Source: Opitutia bacterium
Lineage (GTDB): Bacteria > Verrucomicrobiota > Kiritimatiellia > CAIQIC01 > Lenti-01
Reading direction: 5' to 3'
Length of the DNA: 36,080 bases
Assembly: GCA_009928955.1 (NCBI GenBank)
Contig: SABN01000023.1
Span: forward strand, 1-36,080
Part shown: positions 15,437-22,944 of the stretch, piece after piece
Position numbering within the stretch: position 1 is the first letter of the stretch
Layout of the letters: each line of letters starts with the position of its first letter
Position numbers and translations under genes: made by a program
Notes under the pieces: generated by a model
The model's input: only the letters and a program-made list of their open reading frames with translations
Database searches by the model: none
What the model was told of the DNA's origin: nothing

Positions 15437-16621
15437 ATGACTGCCGCCTACATTCTCATCGCCCTCCTCCTCGGCCTCGGCCTCGGCTACGCCCTCGCCG
15501 CCGCCCGCGCCGCCGCCCGCCTCGAACGCGCCAAGTCCGACCAGATCCGCCTCCAAACCCAACTCGAAACCCTCTCCGCCGCCCGCGAGGAACTCGCCAA
15601 CCAGTTCCAAGTCCTCGCCGCCCGCATCCTCGATTCCCATTCCCAGAAATTCACCGCCCAGAACCGCGACGCCCTCGCCGCCCTCCTCGCCCCCCTCGGC
15701 GAGAAAATCGCCGATTTCAAGCAGAAGGTCGAACAGGTCCACCTCGCCGACGTCCAGCAGCGCAGCGCCCTCAAGCAGCAGGTCGAGCTCCTCGCCGAGC
15801 AGAGCCGCGCCGTCGGCCAGAAGGCCGACAACCTCGCCGGCGCCCTCAAGGGCGAAAACAAGACCCTCGGCACCTGGGGCGAACTCGTCCTCGCCCGCCT
15901 CCTCGAAGCCACCGGCCTCCAGCAAGGCCGCGACTTCGACCTCCAGGTCAACGCCACCTCCGCCGATGGCCGCCGCTTCCAGCCCGACGCCGTCATCCGC
16001 CTCCCCGAAAACCGCTGCATCGTCGTCGACGCCAAGATGTCTCTCAAGGACTACATGGACCACGTCAACGCCGCCACCGACGACGCCCGCGCCGCCGCCC
16101 TCAAGGCCCACCTCGCCTCCGTCGAAGCCCACATCAAGGGCCTCTCCGCCAAACGCTACCAGGACCTCCCCGACTTCAAGGACCGCGCCCCCGACTTCGT
16201 CCTCCTGTTCATCCCCAACGAACCCGCCTTCTCCCTCGCCCTCTCCGCCAAGCCCGAGCTCCTCGAAACCGCCGCCCGCGCCAACATCATCCTCGCCGGC
16301 CCCGGCGGCCTCTTCGCCACCCTCCGCCTCGTCGCCCAGATCTGGCGCCAGGAAAACCAGCGCGCCGCCCTCAACGACATCTTCGACGCCGTCCGCAAGA
16401 TCTACGAGAAATACGCCGGCTTCGCCGACGACATGCAGAAGATCGACGACGCCCTCCAAAAGGCCCGGGACGCCTACGCCGACGCCTACAAGAAACTCGC
16501 CACCGGCGATGGAAATCTCGTCCGCCAACTTGAAAAATTCCGCAAAGAGAATATCATCAAGCCCAAGAAGCTTCCGCCCCCGGCCTTCCAGGACGCGGCA
16601 CCCTCTGAGATCGACACATGA
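15437..16621 (+). CDS. rmuC: DNA recombination protein RmuC
   Basis: 394 residues. An N-terminal membrane segment (YILIALLLGLGLGYAL) is followed by a coiled coil to about residue 130 and then the RmuC core. The core includes GTWGELVLARLLEATGL and the restriction-nuclease-like strand pair QPDAVIRL...CIVVDAKMSL, where D and the D-x-K are the expected metal/catalytic residues. It continues with PDFVLLFIPNEPAF and IILAGPGGLFATLR, all hallmarks of the family. RmuC limits inversion at short inverted repeats in E. coli (family knowledge), of interest in a region so rich in palindromes. The stop overlaps the next start (ATGA). Confidence 0.93.
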   Translation: MTAAYILIALLLGLGLGYALAAARAAARLERAKSDQIRLQTQLETLSAAREELANQFQVLAARILDSHSQKFTAQNRDALAALLAPLGEKIADFKQKVEQVHLADVQQRSALKQQVELLAEQSRAVGQKADNLAGALKGENKTLGTWGELVLARLLEATGLQQGRDFDLQVNATSADGRRFQPDAVIRLPENRCIVVDAKMSLKDYMDHVNAATDDARAAALKAHLASVEAHIKGLSAKRYQDLPDFKDRAPDFVLLFIPNEPAFSLALSAKPELLETAARANIILAGPGGLFATLRLVAQIWRQENQRAALNDIFDAVRKIYEKYAGFADDMQKIDDALQKARDAYADAYKKLATGDGNLVRQLEKFRKENIIKPKKLPPPAFQDAAPSEIDT

Positions 16622-17205
16622 AAAATCCCCTCTTCAAATTCTTAATTCTTAATTCCACATTCTTCATTCTGCTTTCGGCCGCTTGCAGCCGAAAGCAGGA
16701 AGCCCCCCCCCCGCCCCCGCCCCCCGTCAACGATTTCGTCCTGAAAAACCTCGTCACCGAATTCCCCGGCGAACTCCCGACCTCCGCCTATGCCGGCCAG
16801 GTCCAGCTCATCGTCTTCTTCCGCACCGATGACGCCCCCTGCCGCGGCTCCATCCCCGACTGGAACGCCCTCCAAAAGGAATTCGCCCCCCGCGGCTTCA
16901 CCCTCGTCGGCGCCGTCGTCGACGACCGCAACCCCGACCTCCTCGCCCCCGAAGCCATCGCCCTCGGCGCCGCCTTCCCCCTCGGCCTCGCCGACGCCCC
17001 CGTCGTCGCCGCCTTTGGCGGCCCCGCCGCCCTCCGCGCCATCCCCACCGCCTTCCTCCTCTCCCGCGACGGCGCCGTCGCCCGCTCCTATGCCGGCTTC
17101 GAACCCCTCCCCCGCCTCCGCGAAGACATCGCCCGCCTCCTCGACGGCCAGCCTCTCGCCGACCGCGCCCCCAAGGTCGTCCTTCCCGAGGACAACGCCC
17201 CATGA
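16618..17205 (+). CDS. Thioredoxin-fold lipoprotein with a single active-site cysteine
   Basis: 195 residues. Signal peptide with lipobox LSAAC, acylated at C23, then a proline run encoded by C-tracts. The rest has a TlpA/peroxiredoxin-like thioredoxin fold: IVFFRTDDAPCRGS, LVGAVVDDRNPDLL, and a cis-proline region AIPTAFLLSRDG. The active site reads C75-R-G-S78, so the second cysteine of CxxC is missing; it could act as a monothiol reductase, a peroxiredoxin-like enzyme or a binding protein. It overlaps rmuC upstream and dsbD downstream by four bases each. DsbD supplies electrons to periplasmic thioredoxin-like proteins, so it is the likely partner. The signal-peptide core is encoded by heptamer repeats. 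Confidence 0.75.
   Translation: MKNPLFKFLILNSTFFILLSAACSRKQEAPPPPPPPVNDFVLKNLVTEFPGELPTSAYAGQVQLIVFFRTDDAPCRGSIPDWNALQKEFAPRGFTLVGAVVDDRNPDLLAPEAIALGAAFPLGLADAPVVAAFGGPAALRAIPTAFLLSRDGAVARSYAGFEPLPRLREDIARLLDGQPLADRAPKVVLPEDNAP
16638..16672 (+). repeat. Degenerate ATTCTTM heptamer array, five units
   Basis: Units start at 16638, 16645, 16652, 16659 and 16666: ATTCTTA, ATTCTTA, ATTCCAC, ATTCTTC, ATTCTGC. It encodes the hydrophobic core of the lipoprotein signal peptide. A second five-unit array lies at 33253-33287. Confidence 0.8.
16669..16698. repeat. Perfect 11-bp inverted repeat at the lipobox codons
   Basis: CTGCTTTCGGC (16669-16679), 8-nt loop, GCCGAAAGCAG (16688-16698). It encodes LLSAACSRKQ, so the acylation site is inside a strong potential hairpin. 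It adjoins the heptamer array. Confidence 0.75.
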
Positions 17206-18923
17206 ACCCCCTTCGGGGTCAGCCCTTGAATTATGAATTTTCCACAGTGTGGAAACTTTTTTTCCATTGCGTGGAAAAATCGGCAAAAAGTTTTCCATTG
17301 CGTGGAAAAAACGGCCTTGTTTTTCCACGGTGTGGAAAACTGTTTTCCACAGTGTGGAAAACTTTTCTGGCCTTCTCCTTCGCGACCTCCGCCGCCGCCT
17401 CGCCGTTCTCGGTTTCGGCCGCCCGCGACACCTTCGAGTCGCAACCGGCCATCCGCATCGACTTCACCATCCCGGCCGATCACCACCTTTATTCCAGTTT
17501 TTCTGTCGCCGCCCCCGCCGGCGACGCCCTCGCCCCCCTCTCCGTCCCCGCGCCCGACACGAACAACCCCGACGACCCCGAACCGACCTACTCCAAGTCC
17601 TTCGCCGCCTTCTATGCCCCGCCCGCCGCCGATTCCATCGTCGTCGCCTACCAAGGCTGCGCCGGATCCCTCTGCTTCCTGCCCGAAGAAGTCACGCTCT
17701 CCCTCGCCGCCGCCCCCCCCGCCGCCGCGCCAGCCCCCGCCCCGGCGGAGCCAGCCGCAGGCTTCCCCCTCGCCGCCCGCGGCGAACCTCTCCGCCTCGT
17801 CGGCTATGCCGATGTCCCCGCCTTCCTCGCCTTCCTCGATCCGTCCGCCGCCCCGGCTGAAAATGACGCCTCCGCCTGGAAACGCTTCCTCGACGATCCC
17901 GCCGAGTTCTACCTCCGCCACGGCGTCCTCCCCTCCCTCCTCCTCATCCTCGTCGGCGGCTTCCTCCTCAATCTCACCCCCTGCGTCCTCCCCATGATCC
18001 CCATCAACCTCACCATCATCGGGGCGGGCGGCTCCGATTCCTCCCGCTCCGCTCGCTTCGGCCTCGGCCTCGTCTACGGCCTCGGCATGGCCCTCGTCTA
18101 CGGCGGACTCGGCCTCGTCGTCGTCCTCTCCGGCTCCGTCTTCGGCTCCATCAACTCCTCCCCCGTCTTCAACGGCGCCATCGCCGTCCTCTTCTTCGGC
18201 CTCGCCCTCGCCATGTTCGATGTCTGGCAGCTCGACTTCTCCCGCTTCCGCAAAACCTCCGGCCTCGCCGGCCGCGCGCGCCTCCCCGCCATCCTCCTCA
18301 TGGGTGGCATCTCCGCCCTTCTCGCCGGCGCCTGCGTCGCCCCCGTCCTCATCGCCGTCCTCGCCCTCGCCAGCTCCCTCTACGCCAAAGGCGTCGCCCT
18401 CGCCCTCGCCCTCCCCTTCGTCCTCGGCCTCGGCATGGCCCTCCCTTGGCCCCTCGCCGCCGCCGGCCTCGCCATCCTCCCCAAGCCCGGCGCCTGGATG
18501 GAAAAAGTCAAAAAAGCCTTCGGCGTCCTCATCCTCCTCCTCGCCCTCTACTACGCGTGGAACACCATCTCCGCTTTCCGCGCCCCCGCCCCCTCCGCGC
18601 CGGCCTCCGATTCCACCCCAGCCTCATCCCCCTTCCGCCGCTTCGATTTCTCCGCCGATTCCCCCGCGGCCCTCGACGCCCTCCTCCGCGAGGCCGCCGC
18701 CTCCGGCAAGCCCGTCCTCATCGATTTCGGCGCCCACTGGTGCAAGGTCTGCAAGCTCATGGACGCCACCACCCTGCGCGACCCCGCCGTCGTTGAAAAA
18801 CTCGGCGACGTCTTCCCCATTCAGATCCTCGCTGACGAACCCAACCAGCCCCCCGCCCGCGAAGCCCTCGCCCCCTTCGCCGTCCAAGGCTTCCCCACCT
18901 TCCTCCGCTACCCCGCGCCCTGA
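17202..18923 (+). CDS. dsbD: Thiol:disulfide interchange protein DsbD
   Basis: About 573 residues from ATG 17202, which overlaps the upstream stop (ATGA). All three DsbD domains are present. The periplasmic alpha domain has C153 and C158 (AYQGCAGSLCF). The membrane beta domain has one cysteine in NLTPCVLPMIP (C261) and one in LLAGACVAPVL (C378), over about eight membrane segments. The C-terminal thioredoxin-like gamma domain has HWCKVCK (C514, C517). It passes electrons from cytoplasmic thioredoxin to periplasmic proteins. Oddly, residues ~13-53 are encoded by a palindromic repeat array and supply the basic N-region of the signal peptide (VWKTFLAFSFATSAAASP). The true start may be inside or after the array; none is marked by a clear Shine-Dalgarno. 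Confidence 0.92.
   Translation: MNPLRGQPLNYEFSTVWKLFFHCVEKSAKSFPLRGKNGLVFPRCGKLFSTVWKTFLAFSFATSAAASPFSVSAARDTFESQPAIRIDFTIPADHHLYSSFSVAAPAGDALAPLSVPAPDTNNPDDPEPTYSKSFAAFYAPPAADSIVVAYQGCAGSLCFLPEEVTLSLAAAPPAAAPAPAPAEPAAGFPLAARGEPLRLVGYADVPAFLAFLDPSAAPAENDASAWKRFLDDPAEFYLRHGVLPSLLLILVGGFLLNLTPCVLPMIPINLTIIGAGGSDSSRSARFGLGLVYGLGMALVYGGLGLVVVLSGSVFGSINSSPVFNGAIAVLFFGLALAMFDVWQLDFSRFRKTSGLAGRARLPAILLMGGISALLAGACVAPVLIAVLALASSLYAKGVALALALPFVLGLGMALPWPLAAAGLAILPKPGAWMEKVKKAFGVLILLLALYYAWNTISAFRAPAPSAPASDSTPASSPFRRFDFSADSPAALDALLREAAASGKPVLIDFGAHWCKVCKLMDATTLRDPAVVEKLGDVFPIQILADEPNQPPAREALAPFAVQGFPTFLRYPAP
17238..17361. repeat. Array of five 19-bp palindromic units TTTTCCA-N5-TGGAAAA
   Basis: Units at 17238-17256 (last base C), 17260-17278, 17291-17309, 17321-17339 and 17343-17361. 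Centres are CAGTG, TTGCG, TTGCG, CGGTG, CAGTG; start-to-start spacing is 22, 31, 30 and 22. The array has no stop codon in any of the six frames and is read as part of dsbD. The first three units recur in the same order and spacing at 33165-33236. Confidence 0.95.
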
Positions 18924-18983
18924 GGGTTCCGCGGAAAACTTCCGCCCGGCCGTCGCGCGCGCCCCTCCGGCCTCCGCGGCGCG

Positions 18984-19790
18984 CTACCAGAAGCGCCAGA
19001 AGTGGTGCACCGGACCATGGCCATGCCCGATGCGGTACGCCGCGCCCGCGCGAATGGCTCCGGTGATGTATTCCTTCGCATGGCGCACCGCCGCCTCCAC
19101 CCCGTCGCCCTTCGCGATGTTCGCCGCGATCGCCGACGACAACGTGCAGCCCGTCCCATGGTTGTTGCGCGTCTCCACCCGCGCGCCCGGAAACCGCGCG
19201 ATGCGCTTCTCGTCCCCCAGATACAGGCAGTCGTCGCTGTCTGCGCCTGCGAGATGCCCCCCCTTCACCAGCACGTTCCGGCAGCCCAGCCCGGCCAGCT
19301 CTTCGGCCGCGGCAGGCAGCTCGCCCGCCACGGAAATCTTCCGTCCGAGCAACGCCGACGCTTCCGGAATGTTCGGCGTCAGGATCTCCGCCAGCGGTAT
19401 CAAATGTTTCTTCAACGCCTCGATGGCGTCGTCCTGCAGCAGCTTGTCGCCGCTCTGGGCCACCATGACCGGATCCAGCACGATGCGCGAAACCCGGTAT
19501 TCCCCGAGCTTGCGCGCCACGGTCTCGATCAGCTCCGGCGAATACAGCATGCCGATCTTCACCACATCCGCCCCGATGTCCGACAGCACCGCATCGAGCT
19601 GCCGCGCGACGAAATCGACGGGCACCGGATGGATGCCCGAGACGCCCTGCGTGTTCTGCGCCGTCAGCGCCGTGATCACGCTCATCCCGTAGCAGCCGTT
19701 CGCGGCGAACGTCTTCAGGTCGGCCTGGATGCCCGCCCCGCCGCCGCTGTCCGATCCCGCGATGGTCAACACCCGCCGATAGATCTTCAT
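18984..19790 (-). CDS. thiD: Hydroxymethylpyrimidine (phosphate) kinase ThiD
   Basis: 268 residues. The start is the second of two ATGs (19790): the Shine-Dalgarno GGAGG lies too close to the first (19796) but seven bases before this one. Family motifs are the N-terminal TIAGSDSGGGAGIQADLKTF, then ALTAQNTQGV, DPVMVAQSGD and the C-terminal anion hole NNHGTGCTLSSAIAAN. ThiD phosphorylates HMP and HMP-phosphate to the pyrophosphate needed for thiamin. It is the last gene of the TPP-riboswitch operon cytX-thiM-thiE-thiD. It ends facing dsbD, 60 bases away. Confidence 0.95.
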   Translation of the reverse strand: MKIYRRVLTIAGSDSGGGAGIQADLKTFAANGCYGMSVITALTAQNTQGVSGIHPVPVDFVARQLDAVLSDIGADVVKIGMLYSPELIETVARKLGEYRVSRIVLDPVMVAQSGDKLLQDDAIEALKKHLIPLAEILTPNIPEASALLGRKISVAGELPAAAEELAGLGCRNVLVKGGHLAGADSDDCLYLGDEKRIARFPGARVETRNNHGTGCTLSSAIAANIAKGDGVEAAVRHAKEYITGAIRAGAAYRIGHGHGPVHHFWRFW

Positions 19791-19844
19791 CTTCATCCTC
19801 CAACCGCCTTCGAATCCGCCCAGCCTGCTCTTTGCATTTTGTAT

Positions 19845-19870
19845 AGTATAGTATTTGCAAACACTATACT
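19845..19870. repeat. 26-bp near-perfect palindrome between thiE and thiD
   Basis: Arms AGTATAGTATTTG (19845-19857) and CAAACACTATACT (19858-19870) pair at 12 of 13 positions. It is AT-rich in a GC-rich setting and overlaps the thiE stop codon. Its centre ATTTGCAAAC resembles that of the palindrome at 35462-35483. Confidence 0.8.
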
Positions 19871-20502
19871 TTTCGCGCCGCCGCGATCTCCCGCCGCAGG
19901 GCGGCGGCGGCGGCTCGCGGCGAGTCGGCCGACGCGATGGCCGACACCACCGCGAGCCCATCCGCCCCGGCGCGGATCACGTCCCGCGCGTTTCCCGTAT
20001 GGATTCCGCCGATCGCCACCAGCGGAATCTTCACCACCGCGCGGATCGCCCGCAGGCCTTCCAGCCCCAGCGGCGGCGCCGTGTCGGTCTTCGTCGGCGT
20101 GGCGAACACCGGGCTCACCCCGATGTAGTCCGCGCCTTCCCGCTCCGCGCGGATGGCGTCTTCCACCGATTCCGCCGAAATTCCGATGATCCATCCCGGC
20201 GGCCCCAGCCGGCGGGCATCCGCGAGCGCCATGTCCCGCTGCCCCAGATGGACGCCGGCCGCCCCGGCCGCCAGCGCGACATCCACGCGGTCGTTGACGA
20301 TCAACGGCACGCCCGCGCCTCGCAACACGGCCACCGACGCCCGCGCCTCCTCGATGAACTCCCGCGTGCCGCAGGATTTTTCGCGCAGCTGCACGCAGGT
20401 GACGCCCCCCGCCACCGCCGCGCGGACGATTTCAACGGTCGCCCGTCCGCGCGACAGCGAACGGTCGGTCACCAGATAGAGCGAATAATCGATCCGACCC
20501 AT
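19864..20502 (-). CDS. thiE: Thiamin-phosphate synthase ThiE
   Basis: 212 residues, the usual length. TIM-barrel motifs are clear: SLYLVTDRSL, VTCVQLREK, PLIVNDRVDVAL, AAGVHLGQRD, DYIGVSPVFATPTK and VAIGGI. It joins HMP-pyrophosphate and thiazole phosphate to make thiamin phosphate. Its ATG lies one base after the thiM stop, so translation is probably coupled. The stop codon lies inside the palindrome that separates it from thiD. Confidence 0.95.
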   Translation of the reverse strand: MGRIDYSLYLVTDRSLSRGRATVEIVRAAVAGGVTCVQLREKSCGTREFIEEARASVAVLRGAGVPLIVNDRVDVALAAGAAGVHLGQRDMALADARRLGPPGWIIGISAESVEDAIRAEREGADYIGVSPVFATPTKTDTAPPLGLEGLRAIRAVVKIPLVAIGGIHTGNARDVIRAGADGLAVVSAIASADSPRAAAAALRREIAAARKV

Positions 20503-20503
20503 C

Positions 20504-21319
20504 TCATCCCTCGCGGATCTTGCCGCCCACCGTCACATCTTCCTCCGTCAGCGCATGCAAGGCATCGATGAACCGGATCATGAACGAGCCCGGCCCCGCC
20601 GCCCCGTCCGCCGCGTGCTCGCCCGCCAGCCCATAGTACGCCAATGCCGCCGCCGCCGCCGACACCGGATCGGCATCCACCCCCGCGAACGCGCCGATGA
20701 TCGCCGTCGCGCCGCAGCCCGTCCCCGTCACGCGACCCATCAGCGGATGCCCGTTGGCCACGCGCACGATGCGCTTTCCGTCGGTGATGAAATCCACCGC
20801 GCCCGTGATCGCCACCGGCACACCCAGTTCCCGCGCCAGCCCCACCGCCCGCTCCGCCGCCGCCTCCACGGAATCGGCCGAATCCACGCCCTTCGTCTTC
20901 GCCGTTCCGCCGCCCAGCGCCAAGATTTCCGACGCGTTGCCGCGCACCAGCGTCACGCGCGTCTCGGTCAGGATGCGCTTCGCCGTTTCCGTGCGCAGCT
21001 TCGTCGCCCCGGCCCCAACCGGATCGAGGATGATCGGCACGCCCATCGCCGTCGCCTTCTTTCCCGCCTTGAGCATCGAGGCGATCCACGCGTCGTCCAG
21101 CGTCCCGATGTTCAGCACCAGCGCCTTGGCGTACGACACCATCTCCTCGACCTCGTTCTCCGCGTGCGCCATCACCGGCGACGCCCCCGCCGCCAACAGC
21201 AGGTTCGCCGTGAAGTTCATCACCACGTAGTTCGTGATGTTGTGCACCAGCGGCTGGGTCGCGCGGATCTTCTTCAGGTCTTCGGCCGCCTGCGCGGCCC
21301 ATTCATGTCGGGATTTCAT
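20504..21319 (-). CDS. thiM: Hydroxyethylthiazole kinase ThiM
   Basis: 271 residues from ATG 21319, which overlaps the cytX stop (ATGA); GAAAGG precedes it. Motifs: PLVHNITNYVVMNFTANLLLA, ASPVMAH, LDPVGAGATKLR, VRGNASEI, VAITGAVD and the catalytic GTGCGATA anion hole with its cysteine. ThiM salvages the thiazole moiety by phosphorylation and feeds ThiE. The frame is open far upstream, but that part is the antisense-free overlap with cytX and the leader, so the family-typical start is used. Confidence 0.95.
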   Translation of the reverse strand: MKSRHEWAAQAAEDLKKIRATQPLVHNITNYVVMNFTANLLLAAGASPVMAHAENEVEEMVSYAKALVLNIGTLDDAWIASMLKAGKKATAMGVPIILDPVGAGATKLRTETAKRILTETRVTLVRGNASEILALGGGTAKTKGVDSADSVEAAAERAVGLARELGVPVAITGAVDFITDGKRIVRVANGHPLMGRVTGTGCGATAIIGAFAGVDADPVSAAAAALAYYGLAGEHAADGAAGPGSFMIRFIDALHALTEEDVTVGGKIREG

Positions 21320-22578
21320 GCTTCGCCTTTCTTTCCAATGGAAATGAGCAGATACAATCCGGCCGCGGCGGCCATCGCCGGGATCGACGAACCGCCCGCG
21401 AACCCCGTGTGCGCGCACAGCCGATACACCCCGAAGCCCGCCGCCCACGCGGCCATCGCCCGTCCGTTCACGCCGCCCGCATACCAATAGCGCCCGCGAC
21501 GGTACAGGTCGGCCGCCTCGTAGCGCCCATGTTTCAGGATGAAATAGTCCGCCAGCACCACGCCGAACAGCGGGCAGAACGCCGAGCCGATCAGCAGCAG
21601 GAACCCCTCGTACTTCGTCGCGTCGAAGAACAGCGCGATCCCCGTGCCGGCGAGTCCGGCCAGCAGCACCAGCGGGCGCGTACCGAGCTTCGGAAAGAGG
21701 CTCTGCGCCGACACCGCATTGGAATAGATGTCCAGGAACGTCGTCGTCAGCGTGGACAGCAGCACCACCAGCAGCGCGGGCACCAGCAGGCGATGCTCGC
21801 CCATAAGCTGCAGCAGCATCGATTCCGGCGCCCCCGACCCCGTGGCGATCGCCGCGATGAGCCCCGCCGCGAACATCCACGAGCTCACGAAGAAATACCC
21901 TCCCCACGTCCCGCGGATCCCGCGCCCCGGCACCGCCGCATGGCGCGTGTAGTCCGACACCAGCGGCATCCATGAGATCGGCATGGCGATGACGAGGTCG
22001 AGCCCCAGCATGAACGGCATCGACGGCGCGGATGGCGCCGCCCACAGCTCCCGCCACCCGTAGGTCTTCAGCGCCAGCGCCATCATCGCCACCGACAGCA
22101 GCAGCAGCAGCGCCACGCCGACCTTCTGGAGCCGCTTCCACGCGCGGCTGCCCGCCAGCGCCCACCCCGTCGTCAACAGGCCCAGCGCGACGATCCACCC
22201 CCGGGCGTTCTCCGCTCCGCCCGCCAGCCCCGCCGCTGCCTGCCCGCCGATCCACAGCATCACCGCCGTCCACCCCACCAGCTGCACCACGTTCAACACC
22301 GCCGGCAGGATCGAGCCGCGGTTCCCGAGCGCCCCGCGCGTGCCCACGATGGCCGGCACGCCATGCCGGCTGCCGATCAGCCCCCCCAGCGCCATCGGCG
22401 TGTTGCCCAGCAAATGCCCCAGCAAGATGATCCCCAGCCCCGTCAGCAGGCCGAACGACGCCAGCATCCCGCCCGCCCAGATCTCCGACAGCGAAATCGC
22501 CGCCCCCGCCCACAGCAGGGCGAAATCCCATTCCCGCAGATTCCGCTCGTGCCCTTCCATCGGTCCGTTCATCGCCAT
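21316..22578 (-). CDS. cytX: CytX-type hydroxymethylpyrimidine permease
   Basis: 420 residues from ATG 22578; AAAAGGAG (22587-22594) lies eight bases upstream and decides against the in-frame start at 22623. It belongs to the NCS1 nucleobase/cation symporters with about 12 membrane segments. The first part, EWDFALLWAGAAISLSEIWAGG, and a later SWMPLVSDYTRHA match the CytX branch found with thiamin genes. It most likely imports HMP; the substrate is inferred from the TPP riboswitch and the thi genes that follow. The stop overlaps the thiM start. Confidence 0.88.
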   Translation of the reverse strand: MAMNGPMEGHERNLREWDFALLWAGAAISLSEIWAGGMLASFGLLTGLGIILLGHLLGNTPMALGGLIGSRHGVPAIVGTRGALGNRGSILPAVLNVVQLVGWTAVMLWIGGQAAAGLAGGAENARGWIVALGLLTTGWALAGSRAWKRLQKVGVALLLLLSVAMMALALKTYGWRELWAAPSAPSMPFMLGLDLVIAMPISWMPLVSDYTRHAAVPGRGIRGTWGGYFFVSSWMFAAGLIAAIATGSGAPESMLLQLMGEHRLLVPALLVVLLSTLTTTFLDIYSNAVSAQSLFPKLGTRPLVLLAGLAGTGIALFFDATKYEGFLLLIGSAFCPLFGVVLADYFILKHGRYEAADLYRRGRYWYAGGVNGRAMAAWAAGFGVYRLCAHTGFAGGSSIPAMAAAAGLYLLISIGKKGEA

Positions 22579-22621
22579 GGCTCGCGCTCCTTTTCCGGGA
22601 CGCCGGGGAGCCTGCCGCAGC

Positions 22622-22658
22622 AAAACAAAAGCCGCGGTTCCATCGGAGAAACCACGGC
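22622..22658 (-). terminator. Intrinsic terminator of the TPP riboswitch
   Basis: On the minus strand GCCGTGGTT pairs with AACCGCGGC (one G-U pair), followed by TTTTGTTTT. It lies between the aptamer and the cytX ribosome binding site, so control is by transcription termination. Confidence 0.8.
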
Positions 22659-22675
22659 CTGCATCGCAAGCGATC

Positions 22676-22768
22676 CGCTGTCCCTGCGTTGGAATGATCC
22701 AACAGGTTCCAAGGGTTATCCCGCCTCACGGGAACTCTCAGCCTTCTCGATCGAAGACACCCCTAGCG
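22676..22768 (-). promoter_or_regulatory. TPP riboswitch (THI element) aptamer
   Basis: Read on the minus strand, the conserved blocks appear in order: GGGGTG near the 5' side, GGCTGAGAG, ACCCTTGGAACCTG, then the TGG..CCA helix and CGCAGGGA. P1 closes with CGCT (5' end) and AGCG (3' end). This is the standard thiamin-pyrophosphate aptamer. With the terminator at 22622-22658 it should switch off cytX-thiM-thiE-thiD when TPP is plentiful. Confidence 0.95.
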
Positions 22769-22790
22769 ACCAATTTCAAATATCTTTGCG

Positions 22791-22818
22791 ACGATACCAC
22801 CCTTTGCGCGCCCGTCAA
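22791..22818 (-). promoter_or_regulatory. Promoter of the thiamin operon
   Basis: On the minus strand TTGACG (22818-22813), 16 bp, TATCGT (22796-22791). Transcription would begin near 22784, about 15 bases before the aptamer. The stretch 22819-22944 holds no gene that I can see, only a short GGCC-TTCC-GGCC hairpin near 22874-22885 that may end the gene at 22945. Confidence 0.6.
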
Positions 22819-22944
22819 GTCCCGCCCCGATGCATTTCAGGGCGCGACCGGAATGTGCCATGCCATGGAAAACGGCCTTCCGGCCTCAGCCGCGACCGCA
22901 GCGGCAGGAGCTGCGGCAGAGGCTCCGATCCACGCAGACATCCG

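Noticed and set aside
17238-17361. CRISPR array
   Set aside because: Units are short palindromes at only 22-31 bp spacing, the linkers are a few bases, the copy at 33165 has the same geometry, and no cas gene is near.
18924-18983. Bidirectional terminator between dsbD and thiD
   Set aside because: There are GC-rich inverted segments (TTCCGCGGAA, GCGCGC) but no T run on either strand, so I could not support it.
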